Below, one piece after another: positions 38,676-48,629 of a stretch of 64,000 bases of DNA. This stretch comes from Methylobacillus glycogenes JCM 2850 (GTDB lineage Bacteria > Pseudomonadota > Gammaproteobacteria > Burkholderiales > Methylophilaceae). The stretch spans positions 248,001-312,000 of the forward strand of contig NZ_BAMT01000002.1 of the NCBI RefSeq assembly GCF_000617925.1, in the 5' to 3' direction. A model generated the notes under the pieces. It did not search any database. It saw only the letters and a program-made list of their open reading frames with translations, and was not told the origin of the DNA. Position 1 is the stretch's first letter, and the number at the start of each line of letters is the position of its first letter. A program made the translations under genes and the position numbers.

Positions 38676-39580
38676 GTAGTGGGTTTGGCAAGGTAGCGGT
38701 GTTGTTGGGCGGCAAATCCGCCGAGCGCGAAGTATCGCTGAAGAGTGGCGCTGCCGTACTGGCTGCACTGCAAAAAGGCGGTGTAGACGCCCATGCCTTC
38801 GACCCTGCCGACCGCCCCTTGCATGAACTGCAAGCCTTTGATCGCGTTTTCATTGCCCTGCATGGCCGCTACGGTGAAGACGGCACACTGCAAGGTGCGC
38901 TGGAACTGATGGGAATCCCTTACACCGGTAGCGGTGTTATGGCCTCCAGCGTGGGTATGGATAAATGGCGTACCAAGTTGTTGTGGCGTGCGGCTGGCGT
39001 GGCAACGCCGGAGTTCGAGCTGGTCACGGCAGAGAGTGATTTTGACGCCATAGAGCTCAGGCTGGGTCTGCCCTTGTTCGTCAAGCCTGCCAACGAAGGC
39101 TCCAGCATAGGCATCAGCAAGGTCAAGACCGCGGGTGGACTCAAGGCGGCTTACGAGTTGGCGGCCAAGTCTGACCCCTTAGTCATCGCCGAGCAGTTTG
39201 TCGGTGGTGGCGAATATACCGTGGGCATACTCGGTGATGAGGCCTTGCCCATCATACGCATAGTGCCTGCCAACGAGTTTTACGACTATGAGGCCAAGTA
39301 TCTGCGTGATGACACGCAATATCTCTGCCCTTGCGGTTTGAATGCAGAGCAGGAAGCCAAGATACAGGCAGAAGCCTTGCAGGCCTTCCGTGTGCTGGGC
39401 GCGCAGGGCTGGGGCCGGGTGGACTTTTTGATGGATGAAGCCGGGCAGCATTATTTCCTGGAGGTGAATACCTCGCCTGGCATGACAGATCACAGCCTGG
39501 TGCCCATGGGGGCGAGAGCGCGTGGCCTGAGTTTTGAGCAACTGGTATTGCAAGTGCTGGAGTTGGCGCATGTGGGATAA
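38672..39580 (+). CDS. ddlB: D-alanine:D-alanine ligase
   Basis: A 302-residue ATP-grasp enzyme making D-Ala-D-Ala for MurF. Marks: [20 protein letters not shown] at the N-terminus, [68 protein letters not shown] and [14 protein letters not shown]. Matches the DdlB form found in dcw clusters. Overlaps murB by 4 bases and ftsQ by 11 bases. Confidence 0.96.
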   Translation: MSSGFGKVAVLLGGKSAEREVSLKSGAAVLAALQKGGVDAHAFDPADRPLHELQAFDRVFIALHGRYGEDGTLQGALELMGIPYTGSGVMASSVGMDKWRTKLLWRAAGVATPEFELVTAESDFDAIELRLGLPLFVKPANEGSSIGISKVKTAGGLKAAYELAAKSDPLVIAEQFVGGGEYTVGILGDEALPIIRIVPANEFYDYEAKYLRDDTQYLCPCGLNAEQEAKIQAEALQAFRVLGAQGWGRVDFLMDEAGQHYFLEVNTSPGMTDHSLVPMGARARGLSFEQLVLQVLELAHVG

Positions 39581-40301
39581 GCCGCGCGTCCTTAACTGGA
39601 TCGCGAATTTTCTTAATGCGCTGGCAGCGGTGATGTTTTTGTACGGCCTGGTGTATCTGGTGGTGCATCTGCCTATTTTTCCGCTGAAGGAAGTGCGCGT
39701 GGAAGGGCAGCTAGGCCACGTTACGCGCGAGCAGATCAAGTGGATAGTGGACAGACACTTGCGTGGCAATTTCTTCACGGTGGATGTGGTGCAGGCGCGC
39801 GATGCCTTCCAGAAGCTACCCTGGGCCCGCAAAGTCAGTGTGCGCAAGCGCTGGCCAGACCAGCTGGAAGTGGTGATAGAGGAACAACATGAGTTGGCAC
39901 GCTGGGGCAATATCGCGCTGGTGAATACCTATGGCGAATTGTTCCATGCGGCTTCGGATAGTGATTTACCCGTGTTTTACGGCCCGGGTGATGGGGTGGC
40001 AGAGGTAGCGCAGTTTTATGGCAAGTTCAGCCAGATTCTGGCGGGTGGTGCGGGCATGAAGATTTCGCAACTGGCACTGACACCACGCCGAGCCTGGCAG
40101 ATCACCACAGATAAAGGCCTGGTGATAGAACTGGGTAGGGAACAGATGGAACAACGCCTGCAGAAATTTGCCAGCGTTTATCAGCACACCCTGGGTGGGC
40201 TGAGAGTAGGGATTAGTTACGCAGATTTACGTTACCCCAATGGTTTTGCCGTACGCAAGCCTGAGCTGGTAGCGCCCAAACGCAAGACAGGAGCAGCCTG
40301 A
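39570..40301 (+). CDS. ftsQ: Cell division protein FtsQ
   Basis: A 243-residue bitopic divisome protein. A short cytoplasmic tail and one transmembrane segment (about residues 15-35) are followed by the periplasmic POTRA domain ([22 protein letters not shown]) and the FtsQ domain ([23 protein letters not shown]). It bridges early and late divisome proteins by binding FtsB and FtsL. ATG 39570 is chosen because the reading upstream is a shadow of ddl. Overlaps ddl by 11 bases and ends 25 bases before ftsA. Confidence 0.95.
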   Translation: MWDKPRVLNWIANFLNALAAVMFLYGLVYLVVHLPIFPLKEVRVEGQLGHVTREQIKWIVDRHLRGNFFTVDVVQARDAFQKLPWARKVSVRKRWPDQLEVVIEEQHELARWGNIALVNTYGELFHAASDSDLPVFYGPGDGVAEVAQFYGKFSQILAGGAGMKISQLALTPRRAWQITTDKGLVIELGREQMEQRLQKFASVYQHTLGGLRVGISYADLRYPNGFAVRKPELVAPKRKTGAA

Positions 40302-40326
40302 GTAATATGGAAAATTGGAGAGATAA

Positions 40327-41564
40327 ATGAGCAGGGTCAGGGAAGATAAAAATCTCATTGTCGGGCTGGATATTGGTACATCCAAGATAGTGGCCATCGT
40401 CGCCGAATTGCAGCCCGAGGGCAGCCTCAAGGTCATAGGCCTGGGCCAGAACACCTCGCGCGGCTTGAAAAAAGGCGTGGTGGTGAATATCGATTCCACG
40501 GTGCAGGCCATACAGCGTGCGCTGGAAGAAGCCGAGCTGATGGCTGATTGCAAGATCAGCACGGTGTTCACAGGCATCGCGGGCAGCCATATCAAGAGCC
40601 TGAACTCGCACGGCATGGTCAAGATCAAGGACGCCGAAGTCACGCAGATGGATGTGGATCGCGTGATTGAGACTGCCAGAGCCATCGCCCTGCCTTCCGA
40701 TCAGCAGATTCTGCATATCCTGACCCAGGAATTCATTATCGACGGCCAGGAAGATGTGCGCGAACCCCTGGGTATGAGCGGCATGAAGCTGGAGGTGAAG
40801 GTGCATATCGTCACTGGCGCGGTGTCTGCGGCCCAGAACATCGTCAAGTGCATCAAGCGCTGCGGCCTGGAAGTCAGTGACCTGATTCTGCAACCGCTGG
40901 CTTCCAGCCTGGCGGTGTTGACTGAAGATGAAAAAGAATTGGGCGTGTGCCTGGTGGATATAGGTGGTGGTACTACCGATATCGCCGTGTTCAAACAAGG
41001 CGCGATACGCCATACCGCTGTGGTGCCAATTGCGGGTGACCAGATCACCAATGATGTGGCGGTGGCATTCCGCACGCCTACGCAATCGGCTGAAGAAATC
41101 AAGATCAAGCATGGCTGCGCGCTGCGTCAGCTGGCAGATGCGCGTGAAGTGGTAGAAGTGCCTGGTGTAGATGGCCGCGACCCACGCCAGCTTTCGGTGC
41201 AGACCCTGGCCGAGGTGATAGAGCCGCGCGTGGTTGAGTTATACGAATTTGTCCTGGGCGAGCTGCGTCGCAGCGGCATGGAAGAAATGATTGCTTCCGG
41301 CATCGTCATTACAGGCGGTTCCTCCATGATGAAAGGCATGGTGGAGCTGGGTGAAGAAATATTCCATATGCCGGTGCGCCTAGCATGCCGCGCAATGTGG
41401 GAGGTTTGTCCGAGGTGGTGGGAAATCCAAGATACGCCACCGGAGTGGGTCTGGTCCTGATGGGCAAGCAGCAGGTGGAACGTCAGTTCCAGGGCCAGAT
41501 GGAATCCAACTCTTTGAGTCAGGTATTTAGCCGGATGAAGAGCTGGTTCCAGGGGAATTTTTAG
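40327..41564 (+). CDS. ftsA: Cell division protein FtsA (one missing base)
   Basis: Actin-like ATPase that tethers FtsZ to the membrane. Phosphate and adenosine motifs: IVGLDIGTSKIVAIVAE, VCLVDIGGGTTDIAVFKQG and GIVITGGSSMMKGM. The frame is lost at about 41383; reading CTAGCATG as CTAGGCATG restores MPVRLGMPRNVGGLSEVV and the C-terminal membrane-targeting helix MKSWFQGNF ending at 41564. Repaired length is 412 residues. Without repair the protein would lose its amphipathic helix, which is essential in E. coli. ATG 40327 has a GGAGAGA ribosome site. Confidence 0.95.
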
Positions 41565-41575
41565 TGGTATCTAGC

Positions 41576-41616
41576 AGTAACCAGCGTGAACAAGTAGTAA
41601 CAGCGTGAACAGGTAG
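41576..41616 (+). repeat. Imperfect 20-bp direct repeat between ftsA and ftsZ
   Basis: The sequence AGTAACCAGCGTGAACAAGT at 41576 recurs at 41596 as AGTAACAGCGTGAACAGGT, with one base lost and one changed. It lies in the 106-base gap before ftsZ, the longest gap inside the cluster, where an ftsZ-specific promoter might sit. Confidence 0.55.
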
Positions 41617-41670
41617 TTATAGAGCAAGTTTTTTCGAGTTTAGGCAGACGTAACTTTAGGAGGATTCAAA

Positions 41671-42834
41671 ATGTTTGAGATTATGGACAGGGACTCTCAA
41701 GAGGCTGTGATCAAGGTGATCGGTGTGGGTGGTTGCGGTGGTAACGCCGTGGCTCACATGATTGCCAAGGAAGTTGGCGGCGTGGAATTCATTTGCGCCA
41801 ATACTGATATGCAAGCACTGAAGAAGAGCAACGCCAAAACTGTGCTGCAAATCGGTACAGATATCACCAAGGGTCTGGGTGCAGGAGCCAAGCCAGAAAT
41901 TGGCCGGGAAGCCGCACTGGAAGATCGCGATCGTATCGCTGAGATTATCGATGGCGCTGACATGCTGTTCATCACTGCAGGTATGGGTGGTGGTACTGGT
42001 ACAGGCGCTGCACCTATCATTGCCGAAGTAGCCAAGGAAATGGGTATCCTCACCGTGGCTGTGGTCACCAAGCCTTTCTCGTTTGAAGGCAAGCGTACCA
42101 AGGTAGCGCAAGAAGGTCTGGAAGAACTTTCCAAGCACGTTGATTCTCTGATCATTATTCCTAATGAGAAATTGATGCAGGTGCTGGGTGAAGATGTTCC
42201 CTTCCTCGAAGCCTTCCGCGCGGCCAATGATGTGTTGCATAACGCAGTGTCCGGCATTGCCGAAATCATCAATTGCCCAGGCATGGTCAACGTCGACTTT
42301 GCCGACGTACGCACTGTGATGTCGGAAATGGGCATGGCCATGATGGGTTCTGCGACTGCCACTGGCAGTGAGCGTGCCCGTATCGCGGCTGAACAGGCTG
42401 TTGCCAGCCCATTGCTGGAAGATGTGAATCTGGCGAATGCACGTGGCGTACTGGTGAACATTACCGCCAGCACTTCCTTCAAGATGAAGGAATACTACGA
42501 CGTGATGAACACCATCAAGGAGTTCACCGCTGAAGATGCGACTGTGATCGTCGGTAACGTCTTTGACGAGTCGATTGGTGATGGCTTGCGTGTGACCATG
42601 GTGGCCACTGGCCTTAATGGTGCGGTAGCGCGCCGTCAGCAAAAACCAGAGCTGCGTGTGATGACTCAGGTGCGTGACGGTACGACCAACCAGCCTATCT
42701 ATGTAGGCGGCATGGAAGATGAAAGCCCTGCGGTTTTCAGCTCCAACGGTCGTCGTGCACAGGTTGAAGCAATGAAGATGTCTGGCGTGGAGGAATACGA
42801 TATTCCTGCATTCCTGCGCAAGCAGGCAGACTAA
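41671..42834 (+). CDS. ftsZ: Cell division protein FtsZ
   Basis: A 387-residue tubulin-like GTPase forming the Z ring. The GTP motif is MGGGTGTGAAPIIA, with VIGVGGCGGNAVAHM before it and NVDFADVRTVMSEMG after. The C-terminal conserved peptide EEYDIPAFLRKQAD binds FtsA. A strong ribosome site (TAGGAGG, 8 bases before ATG) fits high expression. After ftsA with a 106-base gap and before lpxC with a 179-base gap that contains a TATAAT box (42964-42969) likely used for lpxC. Confidence 0.98.
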   Translation: MFEIMDRDSQEAVIKVIGVGGCGGNAVAHMIAKEVGGVEFICANTDMQALKKSNAKTVLQIGTDITKGLGAGAKPEIGREAALEDRDRIAEIIDGADMLFITAGMGGGTGTGAAPIIAEVAKEMGILTVAVVTKPFSFEGKRTKVAQEGLEELSKHVDSLIIIPNEKLMQVLGEDVPFLEAFRAANDVLHNAVSGIAEIINCPGMVNVDFADVRTVMSEMGMAMMGSATATGSERARIAAEQAVASPLLEDVNLANARGVLVNITASTSFKMKEYYDVMNTIKEFTAEDATVIVGNVFDESIGDGLRVTMVATGLNGAVARRQQKPELRVMTQVRDGTTNQPIYVGGMEDESPAVFSSNGRRAQVEAMKMSGVEEYDIPAFLRKQAD

Positions 42835-43013
42835 ATGTGGCGTAGGGTCTTGTGCGGGCTTGTATCTGACCCCAAGTAAGACCCAGGCACAGCCCAGTTT
42901 ACCGGGCTTGATGCTGGCCTCTATGCGGGCTGGCTTAAGCCAGGCTGTGCAGACGTCGCGTGTTATAATCTGGCAATTATTGATGAGTGAGGGCTCTCGC
43001 AAGAGAGGCGACA

Positions 43014-43943
43014 GTGCTTAAGCAAAGAACACTGAAAACGACAATTAGCGCCACTGGTGTGGGCTTGCATTCCGGCGACAAGGTTACCCTGACCTTGCGC
43101 CCGGCGCAGCCTGACACTGGCATCGTCTTCCGCAGGGTCGATCTGCCCGAGACTGCGGAATTCCGGGTGCAACCTCACCTCGTCACCGACACCAAGCTGT
43201 GCTCTGCGCTGGAGTGCAATGGTGCGCGGGTTGCCACGATAGAACACCTGATGTCTGCCCTGGCTGGGCTGGGCATAGATAATATAGTCATCGAGCTCAA
43301 TGCGGGCGAGGTGCCTATCATGGACGGCAGTGCCGGGCCTTTTGTTTTCCTTCTGCAACAGGCTGGCATTGTCGAACAATCTGCGATGAAGAAATTCATC
43401 CGCATCAAAAAACCCGTGGAATACCGCGAAGGCGATAAATGGGTGCGTTTCGACCCCTATTTCGGCTTCAAACTGGATTTCACCATAGAATTCGATCACC
43501 CTGCCGTGGAACACACCGGGCAGCGTGTGAGCATAGATTTTGCCGACAACTCCTATATCAAAGAGATCAGTCGTGCGCGTACCTTTGGCTTTATGCATGA
43601 AGTTGAGGCCTTGCGCTCCATGGGGCTGGCCCGTGGTGGTAGCCTGGATAACGCCATCGTGCTTGATGAATACCGTGTACTGAATAGCGATGGCTTGCGC
43701 TATGACGATGAATTCGTCAAACACAAGATGCTGGACGCCATAGGCGACCTCTACGTACTTGGACACCCCTTGATTGCTGCCTTCAGCGCCTTCAAGGCGG
43801 GTCACTACATGAACAATCAATTGCTGCGGACCTTGCTGGCAGATGCTGAGGCCTGGGAATACGCCACCTTCGACAAGTTCGAAGAAGCTCCCCATGCCTT
43901 CCAGAACCCGATAGGCCTGCCGCCTGCACTGCAATACGTCTAG
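43014..43943 (+). CDS. lpxC: UDP-3-O-acyl-N-acetylglucosamine deacetylase
   Basis: A 309-residue zinc deacetylase that commits UDP-GlcNAc to lipid [21 protein letters not shown] begins the conserved part; zinc ligands are in [16 protein letters not shown] (His) and [13 protein letters not shown] (His and Asp), with MDGSAGPF between. The start is GTG 43014 with an AGAGAGGCG ribosome site; the frame from 42987 adds nine unconserved residues. It follows ftsZ, as in many proteobacteria. Confidence 0.95.
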   Translation: MLKQRTLKTTISATGVGLHSGDKVTLTLRPAQPDTGIVFRRVDLPETAEFRVQPHLVTDTKLCSALECNGARVATIEHLMSALAGLGIDNIVIELNAGEVPIMDGSAGPFVFLLQQAGIVEQSAMKKFIRIKKPVEYREGDKWVRFDPYFGFKLDFTIEFDHPAVEHTGQRVSIDFADNSYIKEISRARTFGFMHEVEALRSMGLARGGSLDNAIVLDEYRVLNSDGLRYDDEFVKHKMLDAIGDLYVLGHPLIAAFSAFKAGHYMNNQLLRTLLADAEAWEYATFDKFEEAPHAFQNPIGLPPALQYV

Positions 43944-43946
43944 CCC

Positions 43947-44129
43947 ATGCTAGTTCTGCGCATACTCCTGGTGCTGGGTTTAATCTCAGTGGCCGTCTCG
44001 TTTGGGGTTTATGTAATCTCTGGTGACAAGCGTTATCTTAAATTCACCTGGCAACTTACCAAGTTTAGTCTTGTCTTGTTGTTGGTAGTCGCTCTCGTGA
44101 TCGCCATGGGGCGTATCATTCTCTTCTAG
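43947..44129 (+). CDS. Small two-helix membrane protein of unknown function
   Basis: A 60-residue protein starting 3 bases after lpxC. Two hydrophobic segments (about residues 3-23 and 39-58) are separated by a short polar loop ISGDKRYLKFTWQ, so it should be a hairpin in the inner membrane with a basic loop. I do not recognise a named family, but similar small proteins with a YLRFAW-type loop are familiar from betaproteobacteria. Tight spacing suggests co-transcription with lpxC. Function unknown. Confidence 0.65.
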   Translation: MLVLRILLVLGLISVAVSFGVYVISGDKRYLKFTWQLTKFSLVLLLVVALVIAMGRIILF

Positions 44130-44232
44130 CAAGCGGTTCTGCTGCATGCTGGCTCCAAGGGTTTTGTGTGGGTATTTTGCAATGTGGTTAACTAAGCTTG
44201 GCAATCGCGTCTTGGCATCCGTACTCGAATCA

Positions 44233-46206
44233 ATGCCACAACAGTTGAAGGCTGCGTCAATACGTGCGCGCGTGCAGGCTGGCGTGGTGTCTGTGCTAGT
44301 AGGTTCTACCTTCAGTGCCAGCCTGGCCTTGGCTGCCAGCCCCGACGATCAATTCCTCAATGCCCGCACTGCCTATAACACGCGTAACCAGGCGGCGCTG
44401 GCCTCGGCACTGCAAAGCCTGCAGTCGCAGCAATACATCCTTGCCCCCTATGCCGATTATTGGTTGATGCTGCTCAATCTGAGCCAGGCTGACAAAACCA
44501 GCGTGCGTGATTTCCTCAACCGCTATCAGGATCTGCCTTTTGCCGACCGCGTGCGTGGCGAATGGCTGAAATCGCTGGCCAGACGCGGGGATTGGGAGAC
44601 TTTCTTTGAAGAGTATCCCAAGTTCAAGCGCGAAGACCTAGCCGTAAGCTGCTATGCCGCCGATGGTGGCATACAGCAAGGGCTGGAATCCGCGGTGCTG
44701 GATGGCAAAGCCTTGTGGCTGAGTGCCAATGAATTACCCGCCAACTGTGAGGCGGTATTTGATCGCTTGCAAAAGGGCGGTGTGTTGCGTGAGGAAGATA
44801 TCTGGGCGCGTACTCGGCTTTTGCTGCAGGGGGCCAAGATCACCGTGGCCAAAACCGTGCTGCAACGCCTGCCTGGTTTTGACAAGGCCAACCAGAAACT
44901 CCTGGACAAGGTTTACCAGAACCCACAACAGGTGCTGGAAAAGCGCCAGATCAGCCTCAATAGCAAATTAGGCAAAGAGCTTAACCTGTTTGCACTGGAG
45001 CGCTTGAGCCGCACCCAGCCAGCGCTAGCGCTGGATCATTGGGAAAAGCTGCACAAAAGTTTTGAAGTTGCAGATCGCGATTACTTCTGGGGCCGCTTTG
45101 CGCTGCATGCGGCGCGCAAGCATGACCCCATGGCGCTGAGCTATTTTGAGCGTGCGGGCAATGCCAGTCTGGACAAGGAACAACTCGAATGGCGCGCACG
45201 TGCCGCCATGCGTGCCACAGACTGGAAGGCTCTGCAAACTGCGATAGCGCAAATGCCGGAAAGCCAGCGTGATGAGCTGGTGTGGCAATACTGGAAAGCG
45301 CGCGCGCTCAAGGAACAGAAACAGCTGGTGGCGGCCAATTTAATCCTGGTGAAACTGGCGCGCGAAAACAGTTATTACGGTCTGTTGGCCGAAGAGGAAA
45401 TGGGCGATGTGCTTGAAGCCCCGGTGGCGGTGTATAAAGCCAGCGCCGAGGACTTGCGCCTGGCGCTGGAAGTGCCAGGTATACAGCGAGCACTGGCCTT
45501 GCGCAGGCTTGAAATGCGTACCGAGTCACGCGCAGAATGGCAGCTAGCCACCAGTAATTTTGATGACAAGCAGTTGATTGCTGTTGCCGAGCTGGCCTTC
45601 AAGGAAGGTTGGTACGATGTTGCCATCAGTACTTCAGACCGCACCAAGTTGCTGCATGATTTTGGCCTGCGCTACCCCACGCCCTATCGCGACATCATGC
45701 AGGGTTATGCGGCTGAGAATAGCCTGGATGAAGCCTGGGTCTATGGCCTGATACGCCAGGAAAGCCGTTTTGTCAGTTGGGCTAAATCGGTGGCAGGGGC
45801 TTCCGGCCTGATGCAGGTGATGCCTGCCACGGCGCAGTGGATAGCCAAGCGCCTAGGCATGGGCGATTACAAACCTGCCATGATTAACCAGCTGGATACC
45901 AATCTGCGTTTTGGTACGCATTATCTGCGCTATACCATGGACCAGATGAACAACCAGGCGCTGATGGCCACTGCGGCCTATAACGCCGGGCCAGGACGCC
46001 CCAGACGCTGGGCTTCTGACAAACCACTGGAAGGCGCAATTTATGCCGAGACCATTCCGTTCAGCGAGACGCGGGATTATGTGAAGAAGGTGCTGGGGAA
46101 TTCTTACTATTATTCCCAGCAATTGGGCACCAAGAAACAGAGTCTGAAAGAACGTTTGGGCACTGTGCCTGGCATAGGCAGTGCGGTGAGTGCAGAAGAA
46201 GACTAA
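44233..46206 (+). CDS. slt: Soluble lytic murein transglycosylase
   Basis: A periplasmic enzyme of 657 residues from this start that cleaves peptidoglycan glycan strands with 1,6-anhydro ends. An alpha-superhelical U-domain fills most of the length; the C-terminal catalytic domain has GLIRQESRFVSWAKSVAGAS (catalytic Glu), GLMQVMPATAQWIAKRLG and ATAAYNAGPGRPRRW. ATG 44233 gives a good signal peptide (basic start, hydrophobic core, cut near ALA). In-frame ATGs at 44146 and 44185 give longer N-termini and cannot be excluded. Confidence 0.92.
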   Translation: MPQQLKAASIRARVQAGVVSVLVGSTFSASLALAASPDDQFLNARTAYNTRNQAALASALQSLQSQQYILAPYADYWLMLLNLSQADKTSVRDFLNRYQDLPFADRVRGEWLKSLARRGDWETFFEEYPKFKREDLAVSCYAADGGIQQGLESAVLDGKALWLSANELPANCEAVFDRLQKGGVLREEDIWARTRLLLQGAKITVAKTVLQRLPGFDKANQKLLDKVYQNPQQVLEKRQISLNSKLGKELNLFALERLSRTQPALALDHWEKLHKSFEVADRDYFWGRFALHAARKHDPMALSYFERAGNASLDKEQLEWRARAAMRATDWKALQTAIAQMPESQRDELVWQYWKARALKEQKQLVAANLILVKLARENSYYGLLAEEEMGDVLEAPVAVYKASAEDLRLALEVPGIQRALALRRLEMRTESRAEWQLATSNFDDKQLIAVAELAFKEGWYDVAISTSDRTKLLHDFGLRYPTPYRDIMQGYAAENSLDEAWVYGLIRQESRFVSWAKSVAGASGLMQVMPATAQWIAKRLGMGDYKPAMINQLDTNLRFGTHYLRYTMDQMNNQALMATAAYNAGPGRPRRWASDKPLEGAIYAETIPFSETRDYVKKVLGNSYYYSQQLGTKKQSLKERLGTVPGIGSAVSAEED

Positions 46207-46292
46207 ACTCGGAACAAGGCATGGTCAGTCAGCACTTGTTGCCAGAGTCAATAAGATGAAGCCGGTACAAACTGGCAGGAGAAGGGAAAGCG

Positions 46293-47260
46293 ATGCAACG
46301 TATCAGACAAATATGTGTACTGGGTGGCTCCGGTTTTGTCGGCAGTGCGGTGGTGCACAGGCTCAGCAATGCTGGCTATGACGTCAAGGTGCTGACGCGC
46401 AGGCGCGAGAGCAGCAAGCACTTGATCCTGCTGCCCAATGTACAGGTTGTAGAGTGCGATATCTTTAGTGATACGGCCTTGTCTGGCCAGATTCATGGCC
46501 AGGACGCGTGATTAATCTGGTAGGTATTCTGCATGATTCAGCAGAAGCCAGTTTTGAGCGCCTGCATGTAGAGCTGCCACGCCGCGTAGCGGATATCTGC
46601 TGCAAGCAGGGCGTGCGTCGCCTGCTACATTTGGGCGCGCTCAAGGCCGAGCTGAATTCCAGCAGCGCCTATCTGCGCTCCAAGGCCGCAGGTGAAGCAG
46701 AAGTACTGGCCAGACGTGATGAACTGGATGTTACCGTGTTCCGTCCTTCCGTCATTTTTGGCCGTGGCGATCACTTCCTCAGCCTGTTTGCCAATGTGGT
46801 CAAACTCTTGCCCGTGGTTGCGGTAGCCAAGCCTGATGCCAAGTTCCAGCCTATCTGGGTGGAGGATGTGGCGCAGGCACTGGTGAGTGTGCTGGAAAAC
46901 ACCAGCACCTATGGCCGCAGCATAGATCTGGGTGGCCCCAAGGTGTATACACTGCGTGAACTGATTACCTTTGTGGCTTTCCTGCTGGGCAAAAAGCGCC
47001 GCATCATAGGCCTTAACGACAAGCTTTCCTACTATCAGGCATATGCGCTGGAGCTGCTACCCTTGAAGCTGATGACGCGCGATAACCTGCTCAGCATGGA
47101 AGTCGACAGCGTCTGCAATGCGCCTATGACCGAATTGTATGGTCACAGCCTGACTGCACTGGAAGCCGAGGCACCAGAGTACCTCGCTGGCGATACCCCG
47201 CGCAGTGCTTATGACCGATTCCGTAGCCTGGCCGGACGCGGTTTCACGCGGCGCTCATAA
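46293..47260 (+). CDS. NDUFA9-like NAD(P)-binding oxidoreductase (one missing base)
   Basis: An atypical short-chain dehydrogenase-fold protein of 322 residues once repaired. The nucleotide motif is VLGGSGFVGSAVVHRL, followed by VINLVGILHD, LHLGALKAELNSSSAYLRSKAAGE (the YxxxK-like pair) and VFRPSVIFGRGDHFLSLFA. This is the complex I NDUFA9-like family of bacteria, whose substrate is unknown. The frame breaks at about 46508 (GACGCGTG should read GACGCGGTG). It ends 17 bases before cca. Confidence 0.85.
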
Positions 47261-47276
47261 TGCAAAGCCATACGGC

Positions 47277-48524
47277 ATGCAGATCTACACGGTAGGCGGC
47301 GCAGTCAGGGATAGATTATTGGGCCTGTCCGTCAAGGACAGAGACCATGTGGTGGTGGGCAGCACGCCTGAAGCCATGGTGGCGCTGGGCTATCGGCCTG
47401 TGGGCAAGGACTTTCCGGTATTTTTGCACCCCGAAAGCCATGAGGAATATGCGCTGGCCCGTACCGAGCGCAAAACCGCCAAGGGCTACAAAGGCTTTGT
47501 TATCCACGCTGACCCGGAGGTGACGCTGGAGCAGGATCTTGCGCGCCGCGATCTCACCATCAATGCCATTGCTGAAGCTGAGAATGGCCAACTGATAGAC
47601 CCTTATCATGGCCTGGCGGATATCGAGGCCAGAGTATTCCGCCATGTCAGCCCCGCCTTCAGCGAAGACCCGGTACGTATACTGCGCGTAGCACGTTTTG
47701 CCGCCCGATTTACCGACTTTACCCTGGCCGATGAAACCTTGACGTTGATGCGGCAGATGGTGGAGGAGGGCGAGGTAGATGCCCTAGTGCCTGAGCGTGT
47801 CTGGCAGGAGTTGGCCCGTGGGCTGATGGAAGCCAAGCCCAGCCGCATGTTTGAGGTGCTGCGTGCCTGCGGTGCCTTGCAGCGCATACTGCCAGAACTG
47901 GATCAGCTGTTTGGCGTACCGCAAACCGCCAAATATCACCCTGAAGTCGATACTGGTCTGCATATCATGCTGGTGATTGATTATGCTGCGGCACAAGGCT
48001 TCAGCCTGCCTATCCGTTTTGCCGCATTGACGCATGATCTGGGCAAGGGCACCACCCCCAAAGATGTATTGCCACGCCATATCGGCCATGAGGAGCGCAG
48101 CGTCAAGCTGTTGCAGCAAGTAGTCAAACGCATGCGCGTGCCCAATGATTGCAAGGATTTGGGCCTGGTGGTGGCGCGTTTTCATGGCAAAGTGCATCAG
48201 GTGTGTGAAATGCGCGCCGCCACTGTGCTGACGTTTTTACAGGAAACCGATGCCTTGCGCCAGCCGCAGCGTTTCAAGGATTTTCTCAGTGCCTGTGAGG
48301 CCGATGCGCGCGGGCGCACGGGCTTTGAGCAACAGGAACTGCCCTATTTTCAGTTGTTGTTGGATATACTCAAGCTAGTGCAATCTGTGGATGCCGGGGC
48401 GATTGCCCAGGCGCAAACTGACCCCAGTCGCATCAAGGACGCCGTGTTTGCCGCCAGGGTGCACACCATGGAACAACACTATCAGTTTCCGCTGAGCCAG
48501 AGTGTGACTGGTGGAAGCGGCTGA
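47277..48524 (+). CDS. cca: Multifunctional CCA tRNA nucleotidyltransferase
   Basis: A 415-residue enzyme that builds and repairs the CCA end of tRNA. The N-terminal nucleotidyltransferase part has YTVGGAVRDRLLGL, RDHVVVGS and RRDLTINAIAEA with catalytic carboxylates; the C-terminal part has an HD phosphohydrolase domain (THDLGKGTTP), which marks the E. coli-type multifunctional form with phosphatase and phosphodiesterase activity. ATG 47277 is the start giving the conserved MQIYTVGG; the upstream frame from 47205 overlaps the previous gene and is not conserved. Confidence 0.96.
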   Translation: MQIYTVGGAVRDRLLGLSVKDRDHVVVGSTPEAMVALGYRPVGKDFPVFLHPESHEEYALARTERKTAKGYKGFVIHADPEVTLEQDLARRDLTINAIAEAENGQLIDPYHGLADIEARVFRHVSPAFSEDPVRILRVARFAARFTDFTLADETLTLMRQMVEEGEVDALVPERVWQELARGLMEAKPSRMFEVLRACGALQRILPELDQLFGVPQTAKYHPEVDTGLHIMLVIDYAAAQGFSLPIRFAALTHDLGKGTTPKDVLPRHIGHEERSVKLLQQVVKRMRVPNDCKDLGLVVARFHGKVHQVCEMRAATVLTFLQETDALRQPQRFKDFLSACEADARGRTGFEQQELPYFQLLLDILKLVQSVDAGAIAQAQTDPSRIKDAVFAARVHTMEQHYQFPLSQSVTGGSG

Positions 48525-48564
48525 TGGTCTACAGGCTGGTCAGGAATAAAGGGAGGTGATAAAA

Positions 48565-48579
48565 TGAGAACCATTCTCA
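48565..48579 (+). promoter_or_regulatory. Fur-like box upstream of fecI
   Basis: TGAGAACCATTCTCA has perfect 6-base inverted arms and agrees with the Fur 7-1-7 unit TGATAATNATTATCA at 11 of 14 defined positions. It lies 50-65 bases before the preferred fecI start (48630). It predicts iron repression of the FecI-FecR-receptor genes. Confidence 0.65.
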
Positions 48580-48629
48580 ATTTTGTGCGTGCCTTGAGGC
48601 ATGCCCTTGCCCATATCAAACTGCGCTCC

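Noticed and set aside
41656-43002. A 448-codon minus-strand frame opposite ftsZ
   Set aside because: No domain, rich in His and Cys in the way antisense frames of biased genes are; ftsZ on the other strand is certain.
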